Source: Gemmatimonadota bacterium (lineage in GTDB: Bacteria > Gemmatimonadota > Gemmatimonadetes > Longimicrobiales > Gaopeijiaceae). Taken from it: a stretch of DNA of 42,988 nucleotides. Under the pieces are notes generated by a model that did no database searches, was not told the DNA's origin, and was given only the letters and a program-made list of their open reading frames with translations. The stretch lies in NCBI GenBank assembly GCA_028874995.1, contig JAPPGM010000075.1:1-42988 (forward strand). Direction: 5' to 3'. The translations under genes were made by a program, and so were the position numbers. Below, one piece after another: positions 8,669 through 17,117 of this stretch; positions within the stretch are counted from its first letter, which is position 1, and the number at the start of each line of letters is the position of its first letter.

Positions 8669-8873
8669 CCGGGTTTGCCCGGTCCCCCACGTGCTTGAGT
8701 TGCCGCGCGATCATCCAGACCCAGACCAGAATCAGGAGCCACACGACGCCGTAGGCCAGGAGGACGTGGACGTACGGCCGCATGGCACCACGTCCGGCAT
8801 CGGCCACCTGGGCGATCAGGGCAGCGGGGGCGGAGAGGAAGAAGAGAACCAGGCTGAAGCTTCGAGAGATCAT
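8658..8873 (-). CDS. ccmD: CcmD-like small haem-exporter membrane protein
   Basis: This 71-residue protein has a signal-like N-terminus (SLVLFFLSAPAALIAQ) and one strong membrane helix (VHVLLAYGVVWLLILVWVWMIARQLK), followed by a short polar tail. That shape, and its position directly after ccmC with an ATGA stop/start overlap, fit CcmD, which helps release haem-loaded CcmE from the CcmABC complex. Sequence conservation in CcmD is very low, so the call rests on size, topology and context. It is slightly longer at the N-terminus than typical CcmD. Confidence 0.75.
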   Translation of the reverse strand: MISRSFSLVLFFLSAPAALIAQVADAGRGAMRPYVHVLLAYGVVWLLILVWVWMIARQLKHVGDRANPDGG

Positions 8874-9571
8874 ATGAGTGCTTCGCCCGTCTCGCCGGCC
8901 GCGGCCGGCAGCGGGCGCCTGCGCAGCCTTTCGACCGCGTAGCGGAAGGTGAAGAGACCCAGAAACAACATGACGAATCCCGCCCACATCGTCAGCAGCG
9001 TGACCAGCATGTCGGCGGGCAGCGTGGGGCCTTCGGGATTCATGACGACGGGTCCCGGGTGTAGCGAACGGAACATCTCCACGCTCACGTGGATGAGGGG
9101 GATGTTGAGCGAGCCGACCACGGCCACCACCGCCGCGAACCGCTTGGCGCGCCCCGGATCCGCCACCGAACCGCGCACCATGAAGTACCCCAGGTAGGTG
9201 AACCAGAGAAGGAGTGAGAGGGTCAGGCGGGGCTCCCACTCCCAGTAGGTGTCCCAAATGAGCCTCCCCCACAGCGGGCCCGAGATGAGCATGATGGCGC
9301 CGAAGATCAGGGCACCCTCGCCCGCCGCCACAGCCGCCGCATCGGCACGCTCGTCCTTCAGCCACAGGTAGACCGCGCTCGCCAGCGCCACGATCCCGAC
9401 GGCGATGAACATGGTCCACGCGGCCGGGACGTGAACGTAGAAGATCCGCTGGACCACACCCTGCGTGGCCTCGTTGGGCACCCAGAAGGCCATCATCCAA
9501 TGCGCCACGAGGATCGTGGCCACCCCGGACGTGACCAGCGCGAGTCCCGTGATCCTACCTCTGGTCGACAT
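8870..9571 (-). CDS. ccmC: Haem exporter permease CcmC
   Basis: CcmC is the haem-handling subunit that attaches haem to CcmE in the periplasm. The 233-residue product has about six membrane helices. It shows the periplasmic Trp-rich haem domain (GPLWGRLIWDTYWEWEPRLT) and both flanking haem-ligand loops (FYVHVPAAW and NIPLIHVSVEMFRSLHP). The start ATG has GGAAG upstream. It lies 22 bp after ccmB and overlaps ccmD. Confidence 0.95.
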   Translation of the reverse strand: MSTRGRITGLALVTSGVATILVAHWMMAFWVPNEATQGVVQRIFYVHVPAAWTMFIAVGIVALASAVYLWLKDERADAAAVAAGEGALIFGAIMLISGPLWGRLIWDTYWEWEPRLTLSLLLWFTYLGYFMVRGSVADPGRAKRFAAVVAVVGSLNIPLIHVSVEMFRSLHPGPVVMNPEGPTLPADMLVTLLTMWAGFVMLFLGLFTFRYAVERLRRRPLPAAAGETGEALI

Positions 9572-9593
9572 TCGCTTCCATTCGGGTTCGGTC

Positions 9594-10271
9594 CTATTCG
9601 TCGGTCAGGTGGCGGAAGAGGGCGGCGCCGATGAAGACCGACCCCACGGCGAAGGCCCACAGCAACCGCACCGACCCTGAAATCTCGGTCCATGGGCGCT
9701 CCAGGAAAACCCGCGCGGTCGAGGTCGCGCCAAAATAGATGACGGGGACGAGGAGGGGGAAGGTCAGCACGGGGAGGAGCGTGTCGCCCAGCGAGCTGTG
9801 TCGAGACATCCGTCCGAAGAAGGTGCCGGTGGCCGCCAGGCCGATCGTGCCGGGCAGGAGGACGGCCGCGTGGGCGGCCAGCGAGCCCTGGTCGCGCACG
9901 TCGAGAAAGGCGGTCAGCGAGATGAAGGCGAGTGCGGTTACGAGCCAGATGACGACCAGGTTCGCCGCCGTCTTGCCCAGGAAGACCGCGGGGCGGGAGA
10001 CGGGGGTGAGGAGGAGATGCCGGAAGGCGCCCTCCTCCTCCTCGGCGTCGAAGATCCGGCCCGCGCCGGCGGTCGAGGCGAAGAGCATGACGAGCCAGAG
10101 GAGGGCGGCGGCCACGTCCCGGCCGGCGACGGCGGTGCGGTCCAGCGCGAAGGCGAAGAGGAAGCCGGCCAGGACCACGAAGGCGATCATCGCGACGAGG
10201 CGGCCGCCGGTGCGGAACTCGAGGCGCAGGTCCTTGAGCGTGATGAGCCACGCGCGGCGGAGCTCGTTCAC
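9594..10271 (-). CDS. ccmB: Haem exporter permease CcmB
   Basis: CcmB is the membrane partner of the CcmA ATPase in the CcmABCD release complex. The 225-residue product has six hydrophobic segments and a family-typical N-terminus (AWLITLKDLRLEFRTG). It also has the cytoplasmic EEEEGAFRHLLLTPVSR segment and the conserved TFPLLVPVIYFGA. It starts with GTG, overlapping the ccmA stop in a GTGA arrangement. Confidence 0.93.
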   Translation of the reverse strand: MNELRRAWLITLKDLRLEFRTGGRLVAMIAFVVLAGFLFAFALDRTAVAGRDVAAALLWLVMLFASTAGAGRIFDAEEEEGAFRHLLLTPVSRPAVFLGKTAANLVVIWLVTALAFISLTAFLDVRDQGSLAAHAAVLLPGTIGLAATGTFFGRMSRHSSLGDTLLPVLTFPLLVPVIYFGATSTARVFLERPWTEISGSVRLLWAFAVGSVFIGAALFRHLTDE

Positions 10272-10969
10272 GACGGGTCGCCGACGGTGAAGTAGCGGAG
10301 CAGGTCGGCGGCACTCGCGCCACCCGTCTCACCGTCGTGGACCTTGTGGCCGCGGCGCAGCACGACGACGCGGTCCGCGAGACCGAGGCCCCGGCGCAGG
10401 TCATGGGTGACCAGCACGATGACGCTGCCCGCCGCGCGGCGGGCCCGCAGTGTGGATTCGAGGGCGGCGGCGGCGGCCGGGTCGAGTCCGGTGAAGGGTT
10501 CGTCCAGGAAGAGGATGTCCGGGTCGTGGAGCAGCGACCGGGCGAGGGCCACGCGCTGGGATTGTCCCCGTGAGAGGGCCTCGACGCGGGTGTTGGCCAG
10601 GGTGGCCGCACCGATGGTCTCGAGAGCCGGGCCCACGGCATCGCGGGCCTTGGGGACGCCATGGAGAGCGGCGAAGAAGTTGAGATTCTCGGCCACCGTC
10701 AGCTTCCGGTAGAGCCCCGCCCGGTGCGACACCAGCCCCACCCTTCCCCGCCACCCCGGATCCGCGCCCGACACCGGGGAGCCGTCGAGGAGCACCTCAC
10801 CCTGATCGGGTCGTCTTTCCCCGCTCAGCGCGCGCAGCAACGTGGTCTTCCCTGCGCCGTTCGGCCCCACCACGGCCACGATCTCCCCACCACCGGCTGC
10901 GATGTCCACGCCGCCGAGGGCCCGCGTGGGCCCGTAGCTGCAGACCAGCCTTTGTCCTTCCAGCGTCAA
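10268..10969 (-). CDS. ccmA: Haem exporter ATP-binding protein CcmA
   Basis: This ABC ATPase energises release of holo-CcmE. In the 233-residue product, Walker A is VGPNGAGKTTLL, the signature is LSRGQSQRVALARSLL, Walker B is ILFLDEPFTGLD, and the switch His lies in VLVTHDLRRG. I place the start at the TTG at 10969. It forms a TTGA overlap with the preceding stop and has GAGG upstream. The open frame extends to 11071, but that part overlaps the zinc-ribbon gene and is not family sequence. Confidence 0.93.
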   Translation of the reverse strand: MTLEGQRLVCSYGPTRALGGVDIAAGGGEIVAVVGPNGAGKTTLLRALSGERRPDQGEVLLDGSPVSGADPGWRGRVGLVSHRAGLYRKLTVAENLNFFAALHGVPKARDAVGPALETIGAATLANTRVEALSRGQSQRVALARSLLHDPDILFLDEPFTGLDPAAAAALESTLRARRAAGSVIVLVTHDLRRGLGLADRVVVLRRGHKVHDGETGGASAADLLRYFTVGDPS

Positions 10970-11427
10970 GACAGGCCCTCGCCCGGCATCCGTGGTTCCC
11001 GGCCCAACCCCTCCCCACACCGCCCACAGAACTGCGCCCCCAACCGATTCAGATGCTCGCACGCCCCACACTGCATCCCCTCCCGAATCGCCCTGCGCAA
11101 CTCCGCGATCTCCTCCTCCAGTTCCCGCGACGCACGGTCCGGTCCCCGCCCACCATCCCCCCCACCCCCCTCATCCTCCAGATGCTCCAACGCCTCCCGC
11201 GACAGCTCCGTCCTCAACTGCCCGTAGTCGTTCTCATCCAGCTTCCCCGTCGCGCGGTCGTACTCCAGATCGCGCAGCGCCGTCAGCGCCACCCGCCGCC
11301 GCGCCGCGCCCTCGTCGAACACATCGTCGCCATCGTACATCGGCGCGCTCTTCCCCGAAAACACCGGTTCCAGCACGAAGAGCAGCACTCCGGCCCCCAG
11401 CAGCACCCCACCGATCAACACGCTCAT
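10966..11427 (-). CDS. CcmI/CycH-like N-terminal segment with C-terminal zinc ribbon
   Basis: The 153-residue product has an N-terminal membrane helix (SVLIGGVLLGAGVLLFVLEPVF). A helical stretch follows (ALRDLEYDRATGKLDENDYGQL) like the N-terminus of CcmI, the chaperone that presents apocytochrome c to the ligation machinery. A Gly/Asp linker and coiled segment lead to a zinc ribbon, CGACEHLNRLGAQFCGRCG, near the end. The TPR domain of proteobacterial CcmI is absent. It sits between ccmF and ccmA, with GGGAGGAC upstream of the ATG at 11427. The role in haem ligation is inferred from context. Confidence 0.8.
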   Translation of the reverse strand: MSVLIGGVLLGAGVLLFVLEPVFSGKSAPMYDGDDVFDEGAARRRVALTALRDLEYDRATGKLDENDYGQLRTELSREALEHLEDEGGGGDGGRGPDRASRELEEEIAELRRAIREGMQCGACEHLNRLGAQFCGRCGEGLGREPRMPGEGLS

Positions 11428-11449
11428 GCCCGGTCCTCCCGGCCCTCGC

Positions 11450-13270
11450 TCAACCCGCCGCCCCCGCCGGAACCGGCCTGCGCACCGCCCTCTCCCGGAC
11501 CGCCGACGGCACCGGCACCCCACGCGGCGGCCACAGCCCCACCAGCGTCCCGATCGCCACGATCATCCCCCCGGTCCAGATCCACGGGACCAGCGGCAGC
11601 ACCTTCACCTCGAAGGTCGCGCGGTCGGTGCCGGTCTCCAAGTCCTTTGGGATGACGTAGAGATCCTCCAGCACCGAACTCGAGATCCCCACCTCCGTGG
11701 AAGTCTGTTCCATGACCGGGTAGAATCGTTTCTCCGGCCGCAGCACGCCGATCCGCTCGCCGTCGCGGTACGCCGTCAGGAGTGCCGTCCAGCGCCAGTC
11801 GTTCTCCTGCACGTCGTCGGCCACCCGGGGCCGGGTGTGCGACAGGCTCTCGTAGACCAGGCGGTACTCGCTCCCCAGCGCGGATCGCACGGTCATCGCC
11901 TCGCCCGGCACCATCTCCTGCTCGACGCGCGCGTCGAAGGCCGCCCCCGCCAGCCCCGTGAAGACCAGGGCGACCCCCGCGTGCACGATGTACCCGCCCC
12001 ACCGCCGCCGATTGCGCTTCACAAGGCCGCGAAACGCGCTCACGATCCCCTCGCCGGCGATGCGCGCCCGCGCCTTCGTCCCCTTCCAGAACTCGGTGAC
12101 CACGATCGTCATCACGAAGGCGGCCAGCGCGAAGGTGGCCAGCGCCATGCCGTGGCGGACGCCCGCGACCAGCAGCACCGCCAGCGTCGCCACGCCCATC
12201 GCCACCGGAAGGGTGAAGTTCTTCCGCAGGTTCCGCTTCGACGCCCGCCGCCAGGCGATCACCGGCCCGATCCCCATCAGCGCCAGCAGCATCAGCCCCA
12301 GCGGGATGTTGACGCGGTTGAAGTACGGCGGCCCCACGTTGCGCGTCTCGCCGAAGAAGCCCTCGGTGATGAGCGGGAAGAGCGTCCCCCAGATGACCGC
12401 GAAGGTCACGCCGATGAAGAGCAGGTTGTTGAAGAGGAAGGCCGACTCGCGCGAGAGGAACGACTGGATCTGGTTCTCGGGCCTGAGCGACGGCAGCCGG
12501 TGGATGATCAGGATCGCGGCGAAGATCGCCATCCCGCCCATGAAGCCCAGGAAGATGTACGCGATGGTCAGGTTCTCGGCGAAGCTGTGCACCGACTCGA
12601 TCAGCCCCGAGCGGGTCAGGAAGGTGGCGAAGATGGTGAGCAGGAAGGTGAGGACCACCAGCACCATGTTCCACACCTTCAGCATCCCCAGGGCCGAGAC
12701 CGCGAAGGCGAAGGGTACCGCGAAGGCCGTGAAGCCCAGGTAGAGCGTGGGCGGGTGGATCGTCATCCAGTAGTTCTGCAGCTGGGGATTGAGGCCCAGA
12801 CCGTTGAAGCGGGTGAAGCCCAGCCGCTCGAAGGGGTTGACCTCGGCGAAGAGGAGCACGATGAGGAGGAAGGAGAGGATGCCGAGAAGCGTCCCGCTCA
12901 CATACGGCATGAATTCCCGGTTGCGCCGGCGGTTGAAGAAGACCGCGATCGACGAGAAGACCGAGAGCAGCAGCGTCCAGAAGACCAGCGACCCGCGCTG
13001 CCCGGCCCAGAGCCCCGCGACCTTGAAGTAGGTGTCGAGTTCGCGGTTCGAGTAGTTGACGACGTAGTAGTACTCGTACCGGTTGCCGAGGAAGGCCGCG
13101 ATGATCCCCGCCGAGACCAGGACCAGCAGAATCGTGACGACGTGGACCGTGCGCTCGCCGCTCAGTACCAGGTCGCCGCGGCCCAGCCTGCCTCCGGCGA
13201 ATGATACGGCGGCTCCCCAGAGCGCGACGGGGAGGGAGATCCAGAGGGCGATCTCGCCCAGGATCGTCAC
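11450..13270 (-). CDS. ccmF: Cytochrome c haem lyase subunit CcmF
   Basis: CcmF is the large membrane component of cytochrome c haem ligation. The 606-residue product is polytopic, with the Trp-rich region LWAGQRGSLVFWTLLLSVFS, the conserved LNPQLQNYWMTIHPPTLYLG and a large C-terminal periplasmic domain followed by a last membrane helix. It starts with GTG nine bases after ccmE. No CcmH- or CcmG-type thiol protein is encoded in this operon, so the reductant for apocytochrome must come from elsewhere. Confidence 0.95.
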   Translation of the reverse strand: MTILGEIALWISLPVALWGAAVSFAGGRLGRGDLVLSGERTVHVVTILLVLVSAGIIAAFLGNRYEYYYVVNYSNRELDTYFKVAGLWAGQRGSLVFWTLLLSVFSSIAVFFNRRRNREFMPYVSGTLLGILSFLLIVLLFAEVNPFERLGFTRFNGLGLNPQLQNYWMTIHPPTLYLGFTAFAVPFAFAVSALGMLKVWNMVLVVLTFLLTIFATFLTRSGLIESVHSFAENLTIAYIFLGFMGGMAIFAAILIIHRLPSLRPENQIQSFLSRESAFLFNNLLFIGVTFAVIWGTLFPLITEGFFGETRNVGPPYFNRVNIPLGLMLLALMGIGPVIAWRRASKRNLRKNFTLPVAMGVATLAVLLVAGVRHGMALATFALAAFVMTIVVTEFWKGTKARARIAGEGIVSAFRGLVKRNRRRWGGYIVHAGVALVFTGLAGAAFDARVEQEMVPGEAMTVRSALGSEYRLVYESLSHTRPRVADDVQENDWRWTALLTAYRDGERIGVLRPEKRFYPVMEQTSTEVGISSSVLEDLYVIPKDLETGTDRATFEVKVLPLVPWIWTGGMIVAIGTLVGLWPPRGVPVPSAVRERAVRRPVPAGAAG

Positions 13271-13279
13271 GGGAGGATT

Positions 13280-13708
13280 CTACCCACCGGCCGCCAGCTC
13301 CTCCTTGGCGGCCTCGAAGCGGCTGCCGCACTTGGTGAGGACCGTGTGGGCGCGAAAGACGCCGTCCGGCCCGTACCTGCCCTCCACGACGACTTCGGCC
13401 TTGTCGTTGAAGGTGTCGGGGACGACGTCGTCGTAGTACACGGCGAAGGTCACCTCCGTGTCCTCCAGATCGGCGACCACGAACTCATGCGCGCCGCTCG
13501 TGCCGTCCTCGCGCGTCCAGGACCCCTCCACCACCCGTCCGCTCACCTTCACACCGACCTCGTGGAAGGTCGGATCGCCCTCGACCTTGTCGATGAGTTC
13601 GACCGGGGTGAGGTAGTACACCATGCTGTCGCTGATCCCGGTCCACATCAGGTAGGCCACGACGGCGGTGACGCCGACCAGCCCGACGAAAAAGCGTCCG
13701 TTCTTCAT
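13280..13708 (-). CDS. ccmE: Haem chaperone CcmE, cysteine-type variant
   Basis: CcmE carries haem from CcmC to CcmF in the periplasm. The 142-residue product has one N-terminal anchor (FFVGLVGVTAVVAYLMWTG) and an OB-fold domain containing VKVSGRVVEGSW and VVVEGRYGPDGVFRAHTVLTK. The haem-attachment site, usually HxxxY, reads CGSRF here: Cys in place of His, as in archaeal and some bacterial CcmE with CxxxY, and Phe in place of Tyr. It is the first gene of the ccm run. Confidence 0.92.
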   Translation of the reverse strand: MKNGRFFVGLVGVTAVVAYLMWTGISDSMVYYLTPVELIDKVEGDPTFHEVGVKVSGRVVEGSWTREDGTSGAHEFVVADLEDTEVTFAVYYDDVVPDTFNDKAEVVVEGRYGPDGVFRAHTVLTKCGSRFEAAKEELAAGG

Positions 13709-13767
13709 GTTCGATTGTCGCTCCGGGCCCCCCGGCAGGGGACATGCGTTCGGAAGAGATGTTGTTC

Positions 13768-13781
13768 GGCCGCTTGCGGCC
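13768..13781. other. Hairpin between the glm operon end and ccmE
   Basis: GGCCGC-TT-GCGGCC is a perfect 6-bp stem in the 148-bp gap between the lipoprotein gene and ccmE. It could attenuate read-through of the upstream minus-strand operon. It lacks a T-run, so I do not call it an intrinsic terminator. Confidence 0.3.
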
Positions 13782-13856
13782 ATAGTCAATCTAGCAGTCC
13801 GTGGATACGCCCGCACGACTGAGCACCGACAGCGGCGAGGCGTGGGGCCCTTCCGG

Positions 13857-14444
13857 TCACACACAGCATGTGTACTTCGCCTTTCCGACCCTCCAGACGC
13901 CGTCCTCCAGCTGTTCCACTTTTACGGTGTACATAATCTGGTCCAGCGCTATCTGCTCCCGACCGCCACTTTCCAGCCACTCCAGGCCGAAGCTGTTCGG
14001 GTCCAATAGCTCACCGGTGTCCCGGCGGTAGAAAACGTTCTGGACGGCGGTGACCACATTGGGAGGGTCCCGCGGCGTCCGCCAGAATTCCAGCAATCCC
14101 TCCCGCGGCAGGGCCGTCGGCGAGTACGGCCGGCAGTTGTCCGGCGGCGGACATTCCATGAGGGTTCCAGGGAACTGCCCCGCCGCATAGCTGGCGAGCG
14201 CCTCCGCCAGATCCGGGTCGCCGATGGTGTTCCAGCTGCCGGCCACCATGGCGATCTCCGAGAGGTTGAGGGGACCGCGGGGCCGGCCGGGTTTTGGGAG
14301 TCCACGGGGAGACGGGTCGATTGGGACCCTCGCAAGGGCCTCGACGATCTCCCTGCCGAGATCGTACCGTTTCGCAGCCGTGACGCCTCGGCCCGCGCAA
14401 CCTGCGACCGCGATCATCAGGATCACGGATAGTCTCGTTTTCAT
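13857..14444 (-). CDS. Lipoprotein of unknown function
   Basis: The 195-residue product has a signal peptide ending in a lipobox, IAVAGC, with mature Cys followed by AGRG. The mature part is largely polar, contains a CPPPDNC pair in the middle and ends KYTCCV. It also has a segment rich in aromatic strands (VVTAVQNVFYRRDTGELLDPN, ALDQIMYTVKVEQLEDGVWRVG). The start ATG overlaps the glpK stop (ATGA) and has GGAGGGG upstream, so it is the last gene of the glm operon. No family is recognised. Confidence 0.8.
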   Translation of the reverse strand: MKTRLSVILMIAVAGCAGRGVTAAKRYDLGREIVEALARVPIDPSPRGLPKPGRPRGPLNLSEIAMVAGSWNTIGDPDLAEALASYAAGQFPGTLMECPPPDNCRPYSPTALPREGLLEFWRTPRDPPNVVTAVQNVFYRRDTGELLDPNSFGLEWLESGGREQIALDQIMYTVKVEQLEDGVWRVGKAKYTCCV

Positions 14445-15937
14445 TCTGCGGGCCCCTCCGCTACCGCCAGAGTTCCGCGCACCGCCCCCTCCCACCCCTC
14501 CACCAGCACTTCGCGCTCCTCACGGCCCAGCTTCGGCGCAAAGGTCCGACCCGAACCGAACGCCTCCGCGAAATCCTCCGGCTCCCCCCAGACCCCCACC
14601 TGCAGCCCCGCCAGCCCCGCCGCCCCCAGCGCCGTCGTCTCCACCATCTCCGGCCGCCTCACCGGCACACCCAGAATCCCCGCCGTGAACTCCATCAGCC
14701 AGTCGTTTTTCGTCGCGCCCCCATCCACCCTCAGCCCCCCCGCCCGCCACCCCGCATCCCGCTCCATCGCATCCACGACCTCACGCGTTCCGTACGCCAT
14801 GGCCTCCAGCGCGGCCCGGGCCAGGTGCGCCCTCGTGGTCCCGCGCGTCAGCCCGGTGATGGTCCCGCGGGCATCCGGCAGCCAGTGCGGCGCCCCCAGC
14901 CCGACGAAGGCCGGAACCAGGTAGACGCCATCGTTGCCGTCCAGTGAACGGGCCATCTCCTCGCTGTCGGCCGCGTGTTCCAGGATGCCCAAGCCGTCGC
15001 GCAGCCACTGGATCGCCGCGCCCGCCACGAAGATCGATCCCTCCAGCGCGAAGGCCGGGCCGCCGTGCGCATCGCAGGCAGCCGTCGTAAGGAGCCCGTG
15101 GCTGGAAGAAACGCGCTCCGCACCCGTGTTGAACAAGAGGAAGGCGCCGGTCCCGTAGGTGCACTTGCCGGTACCTGCCTCCCAGCAACCCTGGCCGTAT
15201 AAGGCGGCCTGCTGGTCCCCCGCGACTCCGCCGATGGGGACTTCGATGCCCAGCGCGTCCCCGTCGGTCACGCCGAAGTCGCCGGAGCTGGGCCGGATAT
15301 CGGGCAGTGCCCGGCGCGGCACACGCATCAGGTCGAGGAGTTCACCGTTCCAGTCCCCCTCCTCCAGGTCGTAGAGAAGCGTGCGAGACGCGTTGGTGGG
15401 ATCCGTCGCATGGACCGCGCCGCCGGTCAGTCGGGCGACGAGCCAACTGTCGATGGTGCCGACGGCCAGTGTCCCCGACCGGGCGCGCGCAGCCAGATCC
15501 GGGTCGTCCTCGAAGATCCAGCGCAACTTCGTGCCGGAGAAATACGGGTCCAGGAGCAGCCCGGTACGACGGCGGACCATCTCCTCGTGCCCCGCCTCCC
15601 TGAGTTCCCGGCACAGCCCCGCAGTCCGGCGGTCCTGCCAGACGATCGCCCGCCGGAGCGGCTCGAGCGTCTCGGGATCCCACACGACCACCGTCTCACG
15701 CTGATTCGTGACCCCTACCCCCACCACCTCCACCTCCGCGGCCGCGATCGCCTCCCGGGCCACCCTCGCCGTCACCTTCCAGATCTCCTCAGCGTCGTGC
15801 TCGACCCACCCGGGACGCGGAAAATGCTGCGCGAACTCGGAGTAGGCCCGTCCCAGCACCTCGCCATCGGCGGAAACCACCAGCGCCGCCGACCCGGTCG
15901 TCCCCTGGTCGAGCGCCAGTACCGCGCCACCGCTCAT
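14441..15937 (-). CDS. glpK: Glycerol kinase
   Basis: GlpK phosphorylates glycerol to sn-glycerol 3-phosphate with ATP, feeding phospholipid synthesis or glycerol catabolism. The 498-residue FGGY-family product has ALDQGTTGSAALVV at the start, TNQRETVVVWD, GVAGDQQAALYGQGC and the C-terminal VDGGATKNDWLMEFTAG. Length and motifs match the family. The start ATG overlaps the maf stop. No glpF, glpD or glpR is nearby, so this is not a classical glycerol regulon. Confidence 0.96.
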   Translation of the reverse strand: MSGGAVLALDQGTTGSAALVVSADGEVLGRAYSEFAQHFPRPGWVEHDAEEIWKVTARVAREAIAAAEVEVVGVGVTNQRETVVVWDPETLEPLRRAIVWQDRRTAGLCRELREAGHEEMVRRRTGLLLDPYFSGTKLRWIFEDDPDLAARARSGTLAVGTIDSWLVARLTGGAVHATDPTNASRTLLYDLEEGDWNGELLDLMRVPRRALPDIRPSSGDFGVTDGDALGIEVPIGGVAGDQQAALYGQGCWEAGTGKCTYGTGAFLLFNTGAERVSSSHGLLTTAACDAHGGPAFALEGSIFVAGAAIQWLRDGLGILEHAADSEEMARSLDGNDGVYLVPAFVGLGAPHWLPDARGTITGLTRGTTRAHLARAALEAMAYGTREVVDAMERDAGWRAGGLRVDGGATKNDWLMEFTAGILGVPVRRPEMVETTALGAAGLAGLQVGVWGEPEDFAEAFGSGRTFAPKLGREEREVLVEGWEGAVRGTLAVAEGPAE

Positions 15938-16680
15938 GCGTCCTCCCGCACTCTCTCGTCTGACGGGACCACCCGTTCCGTCGGGGCCCCTTCCCGCAAT
16001 AGCGCCTCCTCCTCCGACAAGCCTGCCTCCCCGGCCGAGCCCCCCTGCTCCCCCGAATCCTCCTCTTCCCGCACCGGCAGGGGCACGATCGCCCCCGGCC
16101 GGTACTCCAGCCCCACCCGCGGCAGAATCCCCACCAACGCGGCCACCGACATCCCGACCACAGTGAAATAGTCCCCCTCCACCCGGTCGACCAGCGCGGC
16201 CCCATACCCCTGAATCCCGTACGAGCCCGCCTTGTCCAGCGGCTCCCCCGTCTCCACGTACCGCTCGATCAGGTCCCGCGTGATTGGGCAGAAGGTCACC
16301 GAGGCCCTTGCCACGCGCGATTCCACCTTCCCGTTCGCGGCAACGGCCAGGCCGCTATACACACGGTGTGTACGACCGGCCAGCGAAGTCAGCATCTCCA
16401 CGGCCTCGGGAGGCCCCGTCGGCTTCTCCAGCACCCGCCCGTCCAGCACCACGACCGTGTCGCCCCCGATCACCAGCGAATCCGGGTAGCCGGCCATCAC
16501 CTGCAACACCTTCTCCCTGGACAGCCGCTCCACGTATCCGTGCGGGGACTCGACCTTGCCCAGGCGCTCCTCCACCCCGGCCGGCACCGTCCGGAAGGAC
16601 AGCCCCAGCATGCGCAGCACGTCGGCCCGGCGCGGCGACGCCGAAGCGAGCACCACCCGCACGCCGTACGAACCCGTCAT
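15934..16680 (-). CDS. Maf-family nucleoside triphosphate pyrophosphatase with C-terminal extension
   Basis: Maf enzymes hydrolyse non-canonical or modified NTPs to monophosphates. The 248-residue product has the family start [18 protein letters not shown], the metal/phosphate motif [16 protein letters not shown] and [12 protein letters not shown]. The family is usually ~190-200 residues. Here ~50 Glu/Gly-rich, probably disordered residues follow the domain ([18 protein letters not shown] and onward). The ATG at 16680 overlaps the dtd stop. Whether it prefers dTTP/UTP or m7GTP cannot be decided here. Confidence 0.92.
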   Translation of the reverse strand: MTGSYGVRVVLASASPRRADVLRMLGLSFRTVPAGVEERLGKVESPHGYVERLSREKVLQVMAGYPDSLVIGGDTVVVLDGRVLEKPTGPPEAVEMLTSLAGRTHRVYSGLAVAANGKVESRVARASVTFCPITRDLIERYVETGEPLDKAGSYGIQGYGAALVDRVEGDYFTVVGMSVAALVGILPRVGLEYRPGAIVPLPVREEEDSGEQGGSAGEAGLSEEEALLREGAPTERVVPSDERVREDA

Positions 16681-17117
16681 CGCTCGATCACCAGGGTGAC
16701 GGGGCCGTCGTTGACCAGCGCCACCTCCATCATCGTGCCGAATCTCCCTGTCTGAACCGGGTCGGGCAGGAGCCGTTCGAGGGCCTCGATGAACGACTCG
16801 TACAACGGCACGGCGATCTCGGGCCGTGCGGCCTTGATGAACGACGGCCGGCGCCCCTTGCGTGCGTCGCCATAAAGCGTGAACTGGCTGACCACGAGTG
16901 CTTCGCCGCCAATGTCGAGCAGCGACCGGTTCATCCGCCCCTGGTCGTCGGCGAAGATGCGGAGATTCGCCACCTTCTCGGCCATCCACGCCACGGTGTC
17001 GCCGTCGTCCCCGTTGTGGAAACCGGCCAGCACCACGAGCCCCGGCCCGATCGCACCCACGGTCCCGCCCTCGATCCGCACAGACGCTTCCGAGACCCGC
17101 TGCAGGACGACCCTCAC
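16677..17117 (-). CDS. dtd: D-aminoacyl-tRNA deacylase
   Basis: Dtd removes D-amino acids and glycine wrongly attached to tRNAs. The 146-residue product begins [15 protein letters not shown]. It contains the two catalytic-pocket motifs, [17 protein letters not shown] and NDGPVTL (the family GPxT motif). It starts with GTG in a GTGA overlap with the glmS stop. Confidence 0.96.
   Translation of the reverse strand: MRVVLQRVSEASVRIEGGTVGAIGPGLVVLAGFHNGDDGDTVAWMAEKVANLRIFADDQGRMNRSLLDIGGEALVVSQFTLYGDARKGRRPSFIKAARPEIAVPLYESFIEALERLLPDPVQTGRFGTMMEVALVNDGPVTLVIER

Noticed and set aside
11424-13331. A 635-codon minus-strand frame overlapping ccmF
   Set aside because: It is a shifted-frame shadow of ccmF, rich in Arg, Gly and Ala, and typical of high-GC sequence. 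The ccmF frame has clear motifs.
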